Shown piece after piece: positions 19,597 through 32,048 of a stretch of DNA of 64,000 nt. Position numbers and translations under genes: made by a program. How positions within the stretch are numbered: position 1 is the stretch's first letter; every line of letters begins with the position of its first letter. The notes beneath the pieces were generated by a model. That model saw only the letters and a list, made by a program, of their open reading frames with translations, was not told where the DNA came from and did not search any database. Source of the DNA: Chamaelirium japonicum (lineage: Eukaryota > Streptophyta > Magnoliopsida > Liliales > Melanthiaceae); assembly GCA_947650365.1 (NCBI GenBank), contig OX393550.1, forward strand, positions 67,697,744-67,761,743, given 5' to 3'.

Positions 19597-20258
19597 TGTA
19601 GACACACGAATTTCGCTCGGACCCGAACCCGACTTACGTGTGCCGACGCGGATGCAAACCCGACACGCGGACCCGACTCGCGCGCACCGATGCAGACCCG
19701 AACCCGACTCGCACCTAGCAAAGAGGAGCGGACCCCATGCCTCAAGGGGACCGGCCCCTACTAGGGTCCGAACCCCATGGGGCCGGCCCCTACTAGGACC
19801 CGAGCCAAATGGGGCCGGCCCTACTAGGACCCGAACCCCATGAGGGGCCGGCCGGCCTTGCAAGGAAAGAAAGAAAAAAAAAAGAAAAGAAAAGAAAGAA
19901 AAGAAAAGGAAAGAAAAGAAAGGAAAGAAAAGAAAAGGAAAGAAAAGAAAGAAAAGGAAGGAAATACCGCCATGCGCGGGGGGAGGTTGCGTATGATGTC
20001 TGCACACACGCGGATCTGCGCCGATCCCTCGATCCGACGCACAAGAAGAAGCGCCCGATCGCCATCGATTTCGTGTGCGAAATCCAGCCATAATTGCACC
20101 CGCCAGAAAAGGAAAACAACTAAATGTTATTCCCCTCATCAATGGATGAAGAAATCCCGGGTAATTATGAGAGAGATACAAAAGGGATTTAAAATTAAAA
20201 GTTCCCATATCTCTCTCCCCTCCCCTTTGCCTATAAATAGAGTGGGTGGGGGAATGAA

Positions 20259-22330
20259 GAAGAGGTCGAAGACTGAAGACGAAGCGCGGGAGCTCTGCAG
20301 AAGAGGAGACGCTTCTTCATCGACCCAAGGTTTCACGAGGCACAGTCAAGCCTATCCCGTCGGGATCGGCTTACTGAAAGCCCTCATCAACGTGAAGACC
20401 CTTTCACACGAAGATCATCCCTTCGACTCCGTGCACGAAGAAGAAAGTTCGGAGAAGAAGAACCCTTCGACTCCGAAGACGCCAGAAGCAAAGGCCGGAG
20501 AAGAAGATCGGAGCGGCACTACCCCGTCGTCTCCAACAAGCCTTCGACTCCGATCAAGCCCAAAAGCCCGGAGAAGAAGAGGAGTGGCACTACCCCGTCG
20601 TCTCCAACAAGCCTTCGACTCCGATCAAGCCCAAAAGCCCGGAGAAGAAGAGAAGCGGCGCTACACCCGTCACCTTCAACAAAGCCTTCGACTCCGATCA
20701 AGCCCAAAAGCCCGGAGAAGAAGAAGAGCGGCACTACCCCGTCGTCTCCAACAAGCCTTCGACTCCGATCAAGCTCAAAAGCCCGGGGAAGAAGAAAGAA
20801 GCGGCGCTACACCCGTCATCTTCAACAAAGCCTTCGACTCCGATTACGCCGAATATGCTCGGAGAAGAAGCCAACGCCACAAGGGCCGAGGTCGAAGACT
20901 GAAGACGAAGCACGGGAGCTCTGCAGAAGAGGAGACGCTTCTTCATCGACCCAAGGCTTCACGAGGCACAGTCAAGCCTGTCCCGTCGGGATCGGCTTAC
21001 TGAAAGCCCTCATCAACGTGAAGACCCTTGCACACGAAGATCATCCCTTCGACTCCGTGCACGAAGAAGAACCCTTCGACTCCGAAGACGCCAGAAGCAA
21101 AGGCCGGAGAAGAAGATCGGAGCGGCACTACCCCGTCGTCTCCAACAAGCCTTCGACTCCGATCAAGCCCAAAAGCCCGAAGAAGAAGAGGAGCGGCACT
21201 ACCCCGTCATCTCCAACAAGCCTTCGACTCCGATCAAGCCCAAAAGCCCGGAGAAGAAGAGAAGCGGCGCTACACCCGTCACCTTCAACAAAGCCTTCGA
21301 CTCCGATCAAGCCCAAAAGCCCGGAGAAGAAGAGGAGCGGCACTACCCCGTCGTCTCCAACAAGCCTTTGACTCCGATCAAGCTCAAAAGCCCGGGGAAG
21401 AAGAACGAAGCGGCGCTACACCCGTCATCATCAACAAAGCCTTCGACTCCGATTACGCTGAATATGCTCGGAGAAGAAGCCAACGCCACAAGGGCCAAGG
21501 TCGAAGACTGAAGACGAAGCGCGGGAGCTCTGGAGAAGAGGAGACGCTTCTTCATCGACCCAAGGCTTCACGAGGCACAGTCAAGCATGTCCCGTCGGGA
21601 TCGGCTTACTGAAAGCCCTCATCAACGTGGAGACCCTTGCACACGAAGATCATCCCTTCGACTCCGTGCACGAAGAAGAAAACTCGGAGAAGAAGAACCC
21701 TTCGACTCCGAAGACGCCAGAAGCAAAGGCCGGAGAAGAAGATCGGAGCGACACTACCCCGTCGTCTCCAACAAGCCTTCGACTCCGATCAAGCCCAAAA
21801 GCCCGGAGAAGAAGAGGAGCAGCACTACCCCGTCGTCTCCAACAAGCCTTCGACTCCGATCAAGCTCAAAAGCCCGGGGAAGAAGAACGAAGCGGCGCTA
21901 CACCCGTCATCTTCAACAAAGCCTTCGACTTCGATTACGCCGAATATGCTCGGAGAAGAAGCCAACGCCACAAGGGCCGAGGTCGAAGATCGAAGACGAA
22001 ACGCCGGAGCTCTGCAGAAGAGGAGACGCTTCTTCACCGACCCAAGGCTTCACGAGGCACAGTCAAGCCTGTCCCGAGGGATCGGCTTACTGAAAGCCCT
22101 CATCAACGTGAAGACCCTTGCACACGAAGATCAAGACTTCGACTCCGGGCACGAAGAAGAAAGCTCGGAGAAGAAGACCCTTCGACTCCGAAGACGCCAG
22201 AAGCAAAGGCCGGAGAAGAAGCTCGGAGCGGCACTACCCCGTCGGCTCCAACAAATCCTCGATCCCGATCAAGCTCCAAAGCCCGGAGGAGAGAAGCGAA
22301 GCGTCATCACCCCGTCGTCTTCGACCAACG
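20259..22330. repeat. Expanded tandem array in the 3' LTR (four units)
   Basis: Unit spacing is about 626, 610 and 481 bp. The last unit corresponds to the second unit of the 5' LTR. The 70-bp sub-repeat (CCGTCGTCTCCAACAAGCCT then TCGACTCCGATCAAGC) recurs several times per unit. Confidence 0.88.
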
Positions 22331-23036
22331 CCTGCACCATCCACGAAGAAGAAAGCCTGGAGCAGATCGTCTGAAGCGTCGCTACCCCATCGTCTTCATC
22401 AACAAAAGCCGACGCCACAACCGTCGCACGGAGATCGGTGCTACCCCCACTATCTTCGAAAGCATTCTTCGACTCCGATCACGCCAAAGAAGCCCGGAGA
22501 AGAAGAGAAGTCCAGTCGACACGCAAACCGTCGAAGCACCGAAGAAGTAGCCCACGTCGTTCGAAGAAGAAGATCGAGTTGACGCTGAAGCTAAAGCCAA
22601 TGCAAGAAGCCAAAGCAAAGCCCCAGTAAAGGCCGTGCCAAAGCAACGCAAGTGCCAAAGCCAAGCGACTATGCCGGCCACGAGCAAAAGCACCGCACGT
22701 TCTAGCCGATACGACGCGAAGTCCGGAAGAACGAAAGCATCGCAAGTCTCTCCCAGCTACGTCCAAGTGCAAGCGCCGAAGCAAAGCAAAAGCCAGAGCC
22801 ACGCCGGAGCCAAGCCAAAGCCAACGCCAAAAGCTCGATCGACGCCGCGAACCGACGATCAAGGACACCGAGGTCAAGCAAGGAACGAGGAAGACGCGAA
22901 GACCGAGTAACGAAGCCGAAAACCCCCTAGCCGAGAAAGCGCGAAGCACGGAAGAGACAAAGCAACGGTGGACATTCCTTAGCCTCTCCAAAACCCTCTC
23001 CCTGTAAAGACCCCTGTCCTGGGCAACTCCTTCAGA

Positions 23037-25375
23037 GCTCTTGTTAGAATTGGTGAGGTCTATAGCTCGTAAAAACCTATAGTTTAGCTATGTATGGTTG
23101 ATAGTATAAGATTGCATCTAGGTACGTACCTTAGTACGTGTTCTGATTACAGAACAGAGAGCCATGGCTACATGGTAATCCTCTTGAGTGGGAGACTCAA
23201 GGGACTGGTCCCATCTAACCTAAATACGTTCGCAGCTCTGATTAGGGTTGGTCGCCCTATCAGGTTAAGCTGTTGGGATGACAGAGCGTGGGTGTCTCCA
23301 CCACGGTCATTACCAGGCACAGTGTCTGTGGCCGAACGGAACCAACACGGTGCACAGATCGGTGAGCAAACACCGGTGCACTAAACCGTGTTTCTGCTTA
23401 GGGTAAAACGGTCCTAAACCCTGAGGAACCATGTCTGGTGGACTAACCAGTTGTGTGGTGCTTTGGCGCACCAATGTGTGAGGATCCGGATACAGTGATC
23501 CAAAACCACGGTGTACTGGGTTACCCGGCTGGCGTTGCATCAGCATATCACTCCTGCAGGCTATCCACACCCCTAACGGGAGGTGCGTTCCTTGGTCTGA
23601 CCTAAGTCGTATTAAACCCTGGCCAGGTGGTCATCAGTTGGACTGGTGATGGATTCGGTTGCTCATAAGTGTAATCGGAGGTACGATGTATGTGGTCAAC
23701 CTGGAAGGAACCGCGTCATATGAGCACTCGAGTCTGACGGTATTCTCCATCGCTCGAGTTGCGTCATGGCACCAGTGGAGGGACAGCGGGTTTACCGTAC
23801 TAAGCGGAGAGCAGGGATATGAGGGAGAACATAGTAAGTCCGGGGGAATTGGAGTGCAGCCTGCGTCGCACTCTGGGTGGCTACGCAGGTTAACTCGGAC
23901 TCAGAGGATCGATGGTACACTCGGGTAGTGTGTCGATCGAGTCTGAGTTGGAAGCCATGAACCCTGGTCCCTGAAGGTTCCACCTTATCGACATTATGTA
24001 TGGTTCTTATACCATCTCCTCGAAACACAGAACGTAGTTAGAGGAAGCGAGAAGTCCAAGCATACGCTCCGTGAGTGCTTCGCACTAGTGCACGGTAGAT
24101 GCGTAGCTACGTGTGTGCACTAAGGGGAAACCCTAGGTTAGTGCAGAGACGCATGTAGCAATTCCTTGCCATAAGTGGACTTTGCCACATGGGTGCGATG
24201 CACCGGGACATGTTGCGAGTTGACTAGTTGACTTCACTAGGGGCACCCTACGGGAACCTCAGAGAATAGTGAAATCACTGGTGCACTTCACTTATGTGTG
24301 CCTTGCAAAGTCTCGTACACGAGGAACGGTCAACTAGTGGCATAAGGGCGTTTTGGTCATACCATGCGCCACTATGCACTAAGGGGGCCGGCCCTAAGTG
24401 TTGAGAGACTGGTCAAGGCCGGCCCCATTAGTTTCGGGAGGTTGTTGCCTCCGATGAAGGGGCTGGTTATGAGGCGCAGAAAACGGGCTGGTTTTGACCG
24501 TTTTCGAAAACAAAGAAAGAATAGAGATAAAGAAGAGATATATAGGGATAAGGTTTGAATCAATCATCCTTATCCATACTGTCCTTATCCATATGGATAG
24601 GCCGGCTATATATATGAGAAGGAGAGAGAGGGTGCACGAAATTAGTAGCATGGGCAAGCCCTAGGGCCGGCCATGCAAGCCATGGGGAAACCGAAGCCCC
24701 TCTTCTCTCTTCGCATCTCCTCTCTCGTCTCTCTCTCCCTCGCTTGCGCCATTGGATGGCGACTCGTCTTCCTCGCATGGTGTTTTCGTAGAAGGAGAAG
24801 GCTCGTCGTATGGAGGCACTCAGAGATCCATCGACGAGGTGCCGTGCATCGTGTGAGATCGGGTGAACTAGAAGGCGTCTACCGCAACCTTTTGCTGTCC
24901 AGAATCTGCACAGAAAATCAACGTTATTTCTGCGATTCCGGGATCTACAGAAGTCCAAACGACGTGAAACTTGTTGGAAAAGTTGCGTCTCGAAGTTGGT
25001 TACCTGCAGTCCAAATTTCAGCCCAATCCGAGTTCGGAGCAGAAAGTTATGGACGTCGTACCGAAGCTATGTCGAGCAGATCCGTAGCCCGTCTCCATCG
25101 ACAAAGAAGAAATTTGTCGCGGTGAAAGATTCCGCACGCAGGTATGATCTCTAACAAGTAGATCTAACATAATTAGAACATGCATACATGCTAGATTGTT
25201 CTTTTGCGTTAGATCGTCGTTAGGGGTTCGCGTAGTTGCCATGCTAGTTTCATACACGCATATGTAGATCGTTTCGATGAAAATTTTGATATGTAACGCA
25301 CATCGCCTACGGTCCTCGGACCTTCACTTTGCTTCCGCTGCGGGCCTCTACCATGGATCTATTTCCAACAGCTCT
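23037..25375 (+). mobile_element. Nested LTR-type insertion (probable 2.33-kb solo LTR)
   Basis: The 5' LTR reads continuously across this point, while the 3' LTR is broken. The insert 23042-25370 begins TGTTAGAATTGG and ends TTTCCAACA (TG...CA ends with the imperfect inverted pair TGTTAGAA/TTCCAACA) and is flanked by the 5-bp duplication GCTCT (23037-23041 and 25371-25375). It has no coding domain, no internal second LTR that I can see, and a TATA-like run (TATATATATGAG near 24608) followed by transcribed-leader-like sequence. A solo LTR left by LTR-LTR recombination is the simplest reading. Confidence 0.8.
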
Positions 25376-25562
25376 CGCACGAACACCACGTGGAGACGCG
25401 GATCAAAGGGATCCCCCAGAAGATCTTTCCCACAATCCCCTGATCAAAACTCGCCGCAACCCGGACTCGCTACACCCGAGCCACCCGGGTCCCGGCCTCA
25501 CTTGTAATCTCGTGTGATTCGCAATAAAGACGACCCGCGCTTTTTTCCGACTCCACAATGGC

Positions 25563-25959
25563 AGTTTGTAATTCTCTTCCATTTAAAAAGGGGTACTGGG
25601 ATTTCTTTTCTTCGAGTTGTTTAGCTAAATTAATAAGAAAAATCTTTCCTAACTTAGATTCATACAACATTGACTACCGTGTGACTCACTCATCATAATT
25701 CTCTTGCAAATCAAGAGAAAATTTTTAGGTTCTAAGATTATTTGCTTAAATCTTAATTATAATGGTAGTCATACTTTGAATATCAATTGTTAAGAGTTTG
25801 AGAAATAGTTAAATTATTTGCTTATCCTTTTAAGGGTTTGATAATTAATTTATTTGTTTCAACCGGAGACAAGGAAGAGTGTTCTATAGTTGGTATCAAT
25901 ACCATAAAGCTTACTAACTAAAATAAAGTGATATGTGAATGGTGCATTATTGGGCTCAA
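25563..25959. other. AT-rich spacer, nothing recognised
   Basis: AT-rich sequence between the Gypsy 3' flank and the next repeat; no gene. Confidence 0.5.
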
Positions 25960-26690
25960 AGCGCTCCTTTCCCCTTTTCTCCCTGGTCTAGGGTTTCGGC
26001 AATCTCCCTCTTGGCCTCCTAGGTCATCGTCGGCTCCTCTGGGGTGGCCAGGAGTTTGGTAGATATGTTTCCTATGGGGCCAAATCTGGTTCATCTTCCC
26101 TCTTCCCCAGGGTTGGAGGCTTTTAATATTGTGATCGTCTCTCCATGGGTTGCGCAGACCTCTCAGCTCGGTTCGTAGGCCACCGCTCAGTTCCAGGGTA
26201 GTGGATTCCTGTCGGTTGCTGCCGGAGTGGCAGATCTGGACCCCGGGCCACCAGTGGCGGATGTTCGATCTCTGGGTCTCAAGATCCCCTCCTCTGCTCA
26301 GTGGGCGGATCCCGATGCCTCAATGCGGCGGCGGATGGATCGACGGTAGATAGAGGTTTCGTTTGTGGTTCATACACTATAGCTGCGATGTTGGTGATGG
26401 GTCTTCCTCTGGAGCCGGGGGGGGGGGGGAGTTTTCCCTTTTTCAGGAGGCTGGTGCTCCATGTCTTCTGTTTGATGTGGCAATATTGTTTGTTGTGTTA
26501 TTTGGAGGTATCTTTGTCTCTTAGTCTTCCGCTAGTGTGGCGGTGATTGTTTTAGGTTGTGCCCGACTGTGGTGCCTTGGCCTCCGACCGGTCACCGGGG
26601 TTTATGTGTGCCTTGTGCCGAGTTGTGGCACCGTCTCTTGGGGTTTGGTGTTGAAACCCCCCGCCCCCTTGACGAACAAAATAGAAGACT
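25960..26690 (+). mobile_element. Putative non-LTR retroelement copy A
   Basis: The sequence starts around CTAGGGTTTCGGCAATCTCC, has TTGGCCTCCTAGG and GGGGTGGCCAGGAG, and ends CCCCCTTGACGAACAAAATAG. It shares order and words with 29235-29990 (copy B), which ends CTCCCCCTTCGTTGAACAAA followed by an A-rich tail. A shared 3' end with an A-rich tail suggests a SINE or a truncated LINE. No reverse transcriptase is seen. Bases 26691-26945 downstream hold nothing recognised. Confidence 0.4.
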
Positions 26691-26957
26691 AACTAAAATA
26701 AAACAAGCATATAAATCCTTTTTCCAACCATAAAGGGTTCTAGAGTTCATTACTGCAATGTTTGAAGAAAATAAAACAAAGCAGAAACAACTACAACAAC
26801 CAGTTGCCACTGCTGAAAATGTTAGGCCTGAATAAAACCTCACTATCTTCTTCTACCAAACTAGAGAATCTGTATAACATCAATGCTTAACATATACAAA
26901 AAAACAAAGTAGCAGGATAGATACACAACTTGGGCATACAATTTTTTTTTTTTTGGG

Positions 26958-27511
26958 AAATTTTATTCATACCCCAAAAATATGTAATTAGCCCCCATTG
27001 TCAACAAATTTGAACACACCCATTTTTTTTTATTATACCCAATTTCTATCCCAAAAACACCCTTCTCTCTTAGAACTCACCTTAAATACACCCCAACTAA
27101 ATGGCAAGTCCCACCTTGATTATACCCCAATTAAACACCCACTCTTGAATATACCCCAAATATACGCCCTCTTGAACACATCCCTCTTAAATACATTCGG
27201 TGAGGATGCAAACTTCTCTTATTTCCCCATTGATAGAGGGGTTATATCTCCTATGAATGAATCTAATAGTGAGAATTGGGTTCGTTGAGTCCTGTTGCCG
27301 TTGCTATTACTGATGATGATGACGCCAATTCCATCGCCATGGTTTCCTTCTCAAATAGGCATTCAAAAGGGTCTGTATTTAAGTTGGGTTTTAGTTGGTA
27401 TGTGGGGTACAAGATAAGGCTATAGTAGGTATTTAAAAACTTTGAGAAAGTTATTGAGAAATGAATGGAGATGGGGGTAATTACATATTTTTGGGGTATG
27501 AATAAAATTTT
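26958..27511. mobile_element. MITE with ~40-bp terminal inverted repeats
   Basis: The left arm 26958-26997 (starting AAATTTTATTCATACCCC) and right arm 27471-27511 (ending GGGGTATGAATAAAATTT) are near-perfect inverse copies. The 550-bp element is preceded by a T14 run, so the target duplication cannot be read. No coding capacity. Confidence 0.75.
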
Positions 27512-28007
27512 TATTTTTTGGGGGGTTATTTTGACTTACCCCCATTTTCAAAATGTGTTTGGTGTAAACCCCCCCCCCCCCCCCCCCTTCTTTTTTTTTA
27601 CATAACCGTCTGTCGGTCTGTCAATAGGGGGGGGGGTTAAGTCAAAATTATCTCTCTCTTTTTTTTTTCTCTCATGTTTCCCCCTCTTCATCCCTCTCGG
27701 TCTCTATCCCCCTTCACATGTAGCAGCAGCAGCCCCCTAACCCTATTAAAGAAAACCCCTACCCACCCGATCCAGCTTGATCCCTACATCATCCAGTCCC
27801 CCTCCTCCCCCTCAAGAAATTGATTGGTGGGTTAGGATTTGAAGGCTTTTTGTATCTTCGCTATCCCCTTCAAGAAATTGGATTTGAAGGAGCTGAATTG
27901 ATCGTAGGGGGGTAGGAAAGAAAAAAAAGAAAAGAGGGGGGAAGAAGAGAGGGTTGACCTGGTCGGCGGCCCTTGGCTCTGGTAGTGGCCCTCCTCCTTG
28001 CTTCTCT

Positions 28008-28690
<683 letters not shown>

Positions 28691-29165
28691 TGATCCCCTC
28701 CAAGCTCTGGTTGTGGCTACTTTTGCCTTGACTGAAGCCACCAAACCAGAGAGAATGAAGGAAGGTAGGGGTCAGAGTCTCCTTGCTTCGACTCCTCTCC
28801 CACGATTTCTACCCTCCTTAGTGGGTGATGGAGATTGTAAGAAGGGGTTAGGGCTTCCATGAGGGGGAGGAGGGGCTGGATGATGTGGGGGATAAGGGGG
28901 GATTGATAGTTAGGGTTTTCTTAAATAGGATTAGGGGGCAGCGACTACTATGTTTGAAGGGGGGTAGAGATAGAGATCAAGAGGGATGAAGTGGGAAAAA
29001 CGGGAGAGAAAAAAAGAGATTATTTTGACTTAACCCCCCATTTTGATATGTGTTTTGTGTTACTCCCCCCTCCCCCCCCCCCACACACACACCATTTTGA
29101 CCTCCTGACATATAGTTATGTCAAAAAAAAAGGGGGGGGGGGGGGTGTTAAGTCAAAATAACCCC

Positions 29166-29234
29166 TTTTTTATTTATTGTAGGTGTCATCGAATTCTCTA
29201 AGCCCCCCACCCACCCACCCACCCACACACCCAC
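29166..29234. repeat. (CCCA)n-rich tract
   Basis: A short run of CCCACCCACCCA units next to the long-TIR element. Confidence 0.75.
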
Positions 29235-29997
29235 ATTTTTCCCCCCTTTGGTTAGGGTTTTGATTCCCCCCTTCTTGGCCTCTCCAGCCATCGACGATGA
29301 CGCTGGGGAGGCCAGGGGATATGGTCGGGTATGTGCTGGGTAGGCAGATCTGGCCCCTTCTCCCGCCACCTGTATATAGGGTCCCCCCCCCCCCCGCCCC
29401 ATTGTTTGGCAATTTTGTATTCGATTGTCCGACGGGCGTCCCTCCTACTAAAATCGGCATCGATGACGGCTCTCAGCTCGTGGGGTTCCGGTCGGTTAGC
29501 AGCCAAAGTGGTTTGCTCTGGGCCTGACCAAAGTATATCGTGGTTTTTCCAGATCCTCCATTACTCGGTGATGGTTCTAGGTGGCAAGACGCGACAGCGT
29601 CAACGGCTGGGTTTCGAGGCAGATCAAGGACATGCAGCTTATCTTCAGCACCGTAGAAGGTGGTGGTGGTGGATAGCTGGAGATCCCCTTTTTTGGATTT
29701 TTGTTTGTGAGTTTTTGGGTGCTTGTTTGCCATTTTTCTTTCTTTTTTGTTCTTGTGTCTCTCCGCCAGCTGGTGTGTTTGTCGGGATGGCATAGTTGTG
29801 GTTTTCCTGTCGGTTGATGGTCGGTGTTTTACCACCGGTTGGTAGCCTGTGTTTCCACGGGTGGTGGTGTTTCGATCGGTTGGCAGGGTGTCTTGCTTAC
29901 TTGAGAGTGGGCTCTTGTTTGCTGCATCGGCATGTGTGCCTCCTGGAGGTTCTGTTGTGACCTCCCCCTTCGTTGAACAAACAAAAAAATTGGGCAT
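29235..29997 (+). mobile_element. Putative non-LTR retroelement copy B
   Basis: Related to 25960-26690: it starts TTAGGGTTTTGATTCCCCCC, has TTGGCCTCTCCAG and CTGGGGAGGCCAGG, and ends CTCCCCCTTCGTTGAACAAA followed by an A-rich tail. Open frames on both strands lack domains. Confidence 0.4.
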
Positions 29998-30388
29998 ACA
30001 TGTGTTTTTAATTAATTTTCATGCCATTCTATAATTCACTAGGACATGGTCAAAGTAATCCACGGGAGCTCTGAGGAACTCTAACCTCCAACCATGTGAA
30101 GAATGTAGGCCGAAGATTCGAGCAGTTGAAGAAGGAGACCATCGTCAATTTGAATAACTTCTGATTCTTGTGAAGCCAAAAAGTCCAATGTTGATCACGT
30201 TCGGCGACCAGGATTACTAGGGAGTTTTACGCCCGCACACTGACCCGTTGGTCATACGACTATGGATAGCCCTGAAACTCATATGTTGAGTTCACATGGA
30301 CACGTGAAACTCTGTCAACATCCTATTCATCTCAGCCTATAGAAGCATGGGGCTAACAGAGGGGAGCCTCTAGCAAACTCATGTAACC

Positions 30389-30530
30389 TTGTTTGACTTT
30401 ATAGGAGAGGCAGCCAAGGTCATCGGACATATCACCCTGCCTGTCAAGGCTAGCATAGTCACTGTCATGAACAGGTTCATTGTGGTGGACTCTCCTTCTG
30501 CCCACAATGAACCGGATACACATTACATGT
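30389..30530 (+). pseudogene. Fragment resembling a Gypsy aspartic-protease C-terminal region
   Basis: The frame at 30389-30592 includes FIGEAAKVIGHITLPVKA and then MNRFIVVDSPSAHNE, which resembles the segment F-G-E-...-IGTI-LPV...-F-VVDSPS-YN found after the active site in plant Gypsy proteases. No active-site DTG/DSG precedes it. It is an isolated relic. Bases 29998-30388 and 30531-30744 show nothing else. Confidence 0.5.
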
Positions 30531-30744
30531 TTAATATTAAATACTTACAGATCATTACTAAGAAAAGTTCATTTCTGATGGCTAGTAGCTAATGAACACG
30601 TGTCACCGATCTTCTATTAAGCATGGGGAGCCAGTTAATATTGGAACCAGGTTTGAGTTTGAACCAAAATGTCTTCGATTAGGTTTGGGTCCGTCTATTC
30701 GCATCCATAGAATTAGTGATAACAGTATAATTTTTCTTTCCCTT

Positions 30745-31385
30745 AACTCATTTTGGCCTGCTACCTCCTCCTCTCGCCTCCTTCCTCCTCCTCCTGGCTA
30801 CTTCATCTTCCTTCTTTCTCCATCTTCTTCCTCCTCCTCCATCCTCGTCTTTCTTCCTCCTTCCTCCATCTCCCCTAGTGCTCGACTCCTTCTTCTTCTT
30901 CCTCCATCTTTCCCAATGCTTGACTCCTCCTCCTTCCTACACTTTCCTCGCACTGAAACCCTAAGATACTGGCCCTCCTCCCTTTTCCTCCTCATCCTTC
31001 CTCCATCTTCCCTGCGTCTGAAACTAAGCGGCTGCCAATGTTGGTGGTAGCCTGTCAACATTGTGTCGGTGGCTACCAGCCGATGGTGTTGGTGAGGAAT
31101 TTTCTCGACATCCCCATGATGATGTATGTTCATACCCACTACGGTAGCTTCGACAGGTAGCCAGTGGCTAGGGTTCAACACAGGGGAGATGAAGGAAGGA
31201 GGAGGAGGAAGAAGGAAGGGGGAGGAGGGCCAACAACTTAGGGTTCCAATGTGGGAAAGATGGAGCAAAAAGTAGGAAGACGGAGGGAGGAGGAGGACGA
31301 CAGATGATGCCGTCGGAAAAGGAGGGGGTGGAGGAGATAGAAGGCGATGGGGGGAGGACCAAGCGACTTCAATGGCGTCCGACTG
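30745..31385. mobile_element. Fold-back element with pyrimidine-rich/purine-rich arms
   Basis: The left arm (about 30745-31020) is TCC-rich and the right arm (about 31170-31385) is GGA-rich. They are inverse copies: ACCCTAAGATACTGGCCCTC near 30957 mirrors GAGGGCCAACAACTTAGGGT near 31225, and TTCCTCCATCTTCCCTG near 31001 mirrors CAGGGGAGATGAAGGAA near 31182. Open frames in both strands (30592-31050, 30798-31268) are low-complexity Ser/Pro or Arg/Glu runs. Confidence 0.65.
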
Positions 31386-32048
31386 AACGATGGGGATGAG
31401 GGTAAGCAGGGAATAAAAGAAAATTAACTTTAATGGGTGCCATGACTAATTCCATATAGGTGCAAACAGACGGACCCGTTCGGGTTCCACGGTGAGGGAA
31501 TATATCCCTTAGAGCATCTCCAACCGGCTCCGTAGCGAGCTCTGAAGGCCGACGTGGATCTCCGAACAGATTCCCGGGCTCCAACCGGCTCCGTAGCGAT
31601 GTCCCAAGGCCTACGTGGCATGCCACGTAGGCCACGTGCCCCCCGGACCTCCGAAGCCCTCCACATACAACAGAGGTCCTTCGGAGCCTCCGAGTGAATA
31701 AAAAATTCTGGATTTTTGTAAAAAACCCCCCGGACCTTTCATAAATTATTTTATATGTATATATCAAATCATCACTTTTCAACGGCTATATTTTATCCGA
31801 TCGAGGAGCAACGGCTACGGGCAACGGCTACGAGCAACGGCTACATTTTGGACCGTTGCCCCTAATTCCAATGTTTGTGATTATTTTAAAATAAAAAAGA
31901 ATAGGTTAAAAAATTCTAAAAATTATATTTTTTTTTGAAAATCTATAAATACCCCCTTCTACCCATCATTCTTCATCCTCCCACCATTCTTCATTCTCCC
32001 ACCCCATTTCAAAATAAATTGTGATTTTTTACACCCACCTACTAGCAT

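Larger units (their letters stand above)
19597..25557 (+). repeat. 3' LTR of the Gypsy element, interrupted by a nested insertion
   Basis: Starts TGTAGACACACG exactly like the 5' LTR and ends GACTCCACA just before the ATGGC duplication. Without the nested insert (23042-25370 plus one duplicated GCTCT) it is about 3627 bp, against 2468 bp for the 5' LTR. The extra length is explained by two additional array units: CTTCTTCATC blocks start at about 20311, 20937, 21547 and 22028. TATAAATAG (20232) and AATAAA (25523) are conserved. Confidence 0.9.
6584..25562 (+). mobile_element. Non-autonomous Ty3/Gypsy (Tat-like) LTR retrotransposon, gag-protease only
   Basis: A complete element from 6589 to 25557 flanked by the exact 5-bp target duplication ATGGC (6584-6588 and 25558-25562). 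Order: 5' LTR (6589-9056), PBS (9063-9080), gag-protease ORF (9129-13364), decayed gag duplication (to 15406), a long non-coding repeat-rich region, polypurine tract (19584-19596), and 3' LTR (19597-25557, interrupted by a nested element). No reverse transcriptase, RNase H or integrase motif appears in any frame of the 10.5-kb interior. It must therefore depend on pol proteins from a related autonomous element, as known for plant TR-GAG and LARD-type elements. Very long LTRs, the large Gag and the downstream motif with GTACGTAGGCAAC fit the Tat/Ogre branch. LTR similarity outside the arrays is high, implying a relatively recent insertion. Confidence 0.9.

Noticed and set aside
30592-31268. 152- and 156-codon Ser/Pro and Arg/Glu-rich frames
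   Set aside because: They lie in the arms of a fold-back element and mirror one another as pyrimidine and purine tracts.
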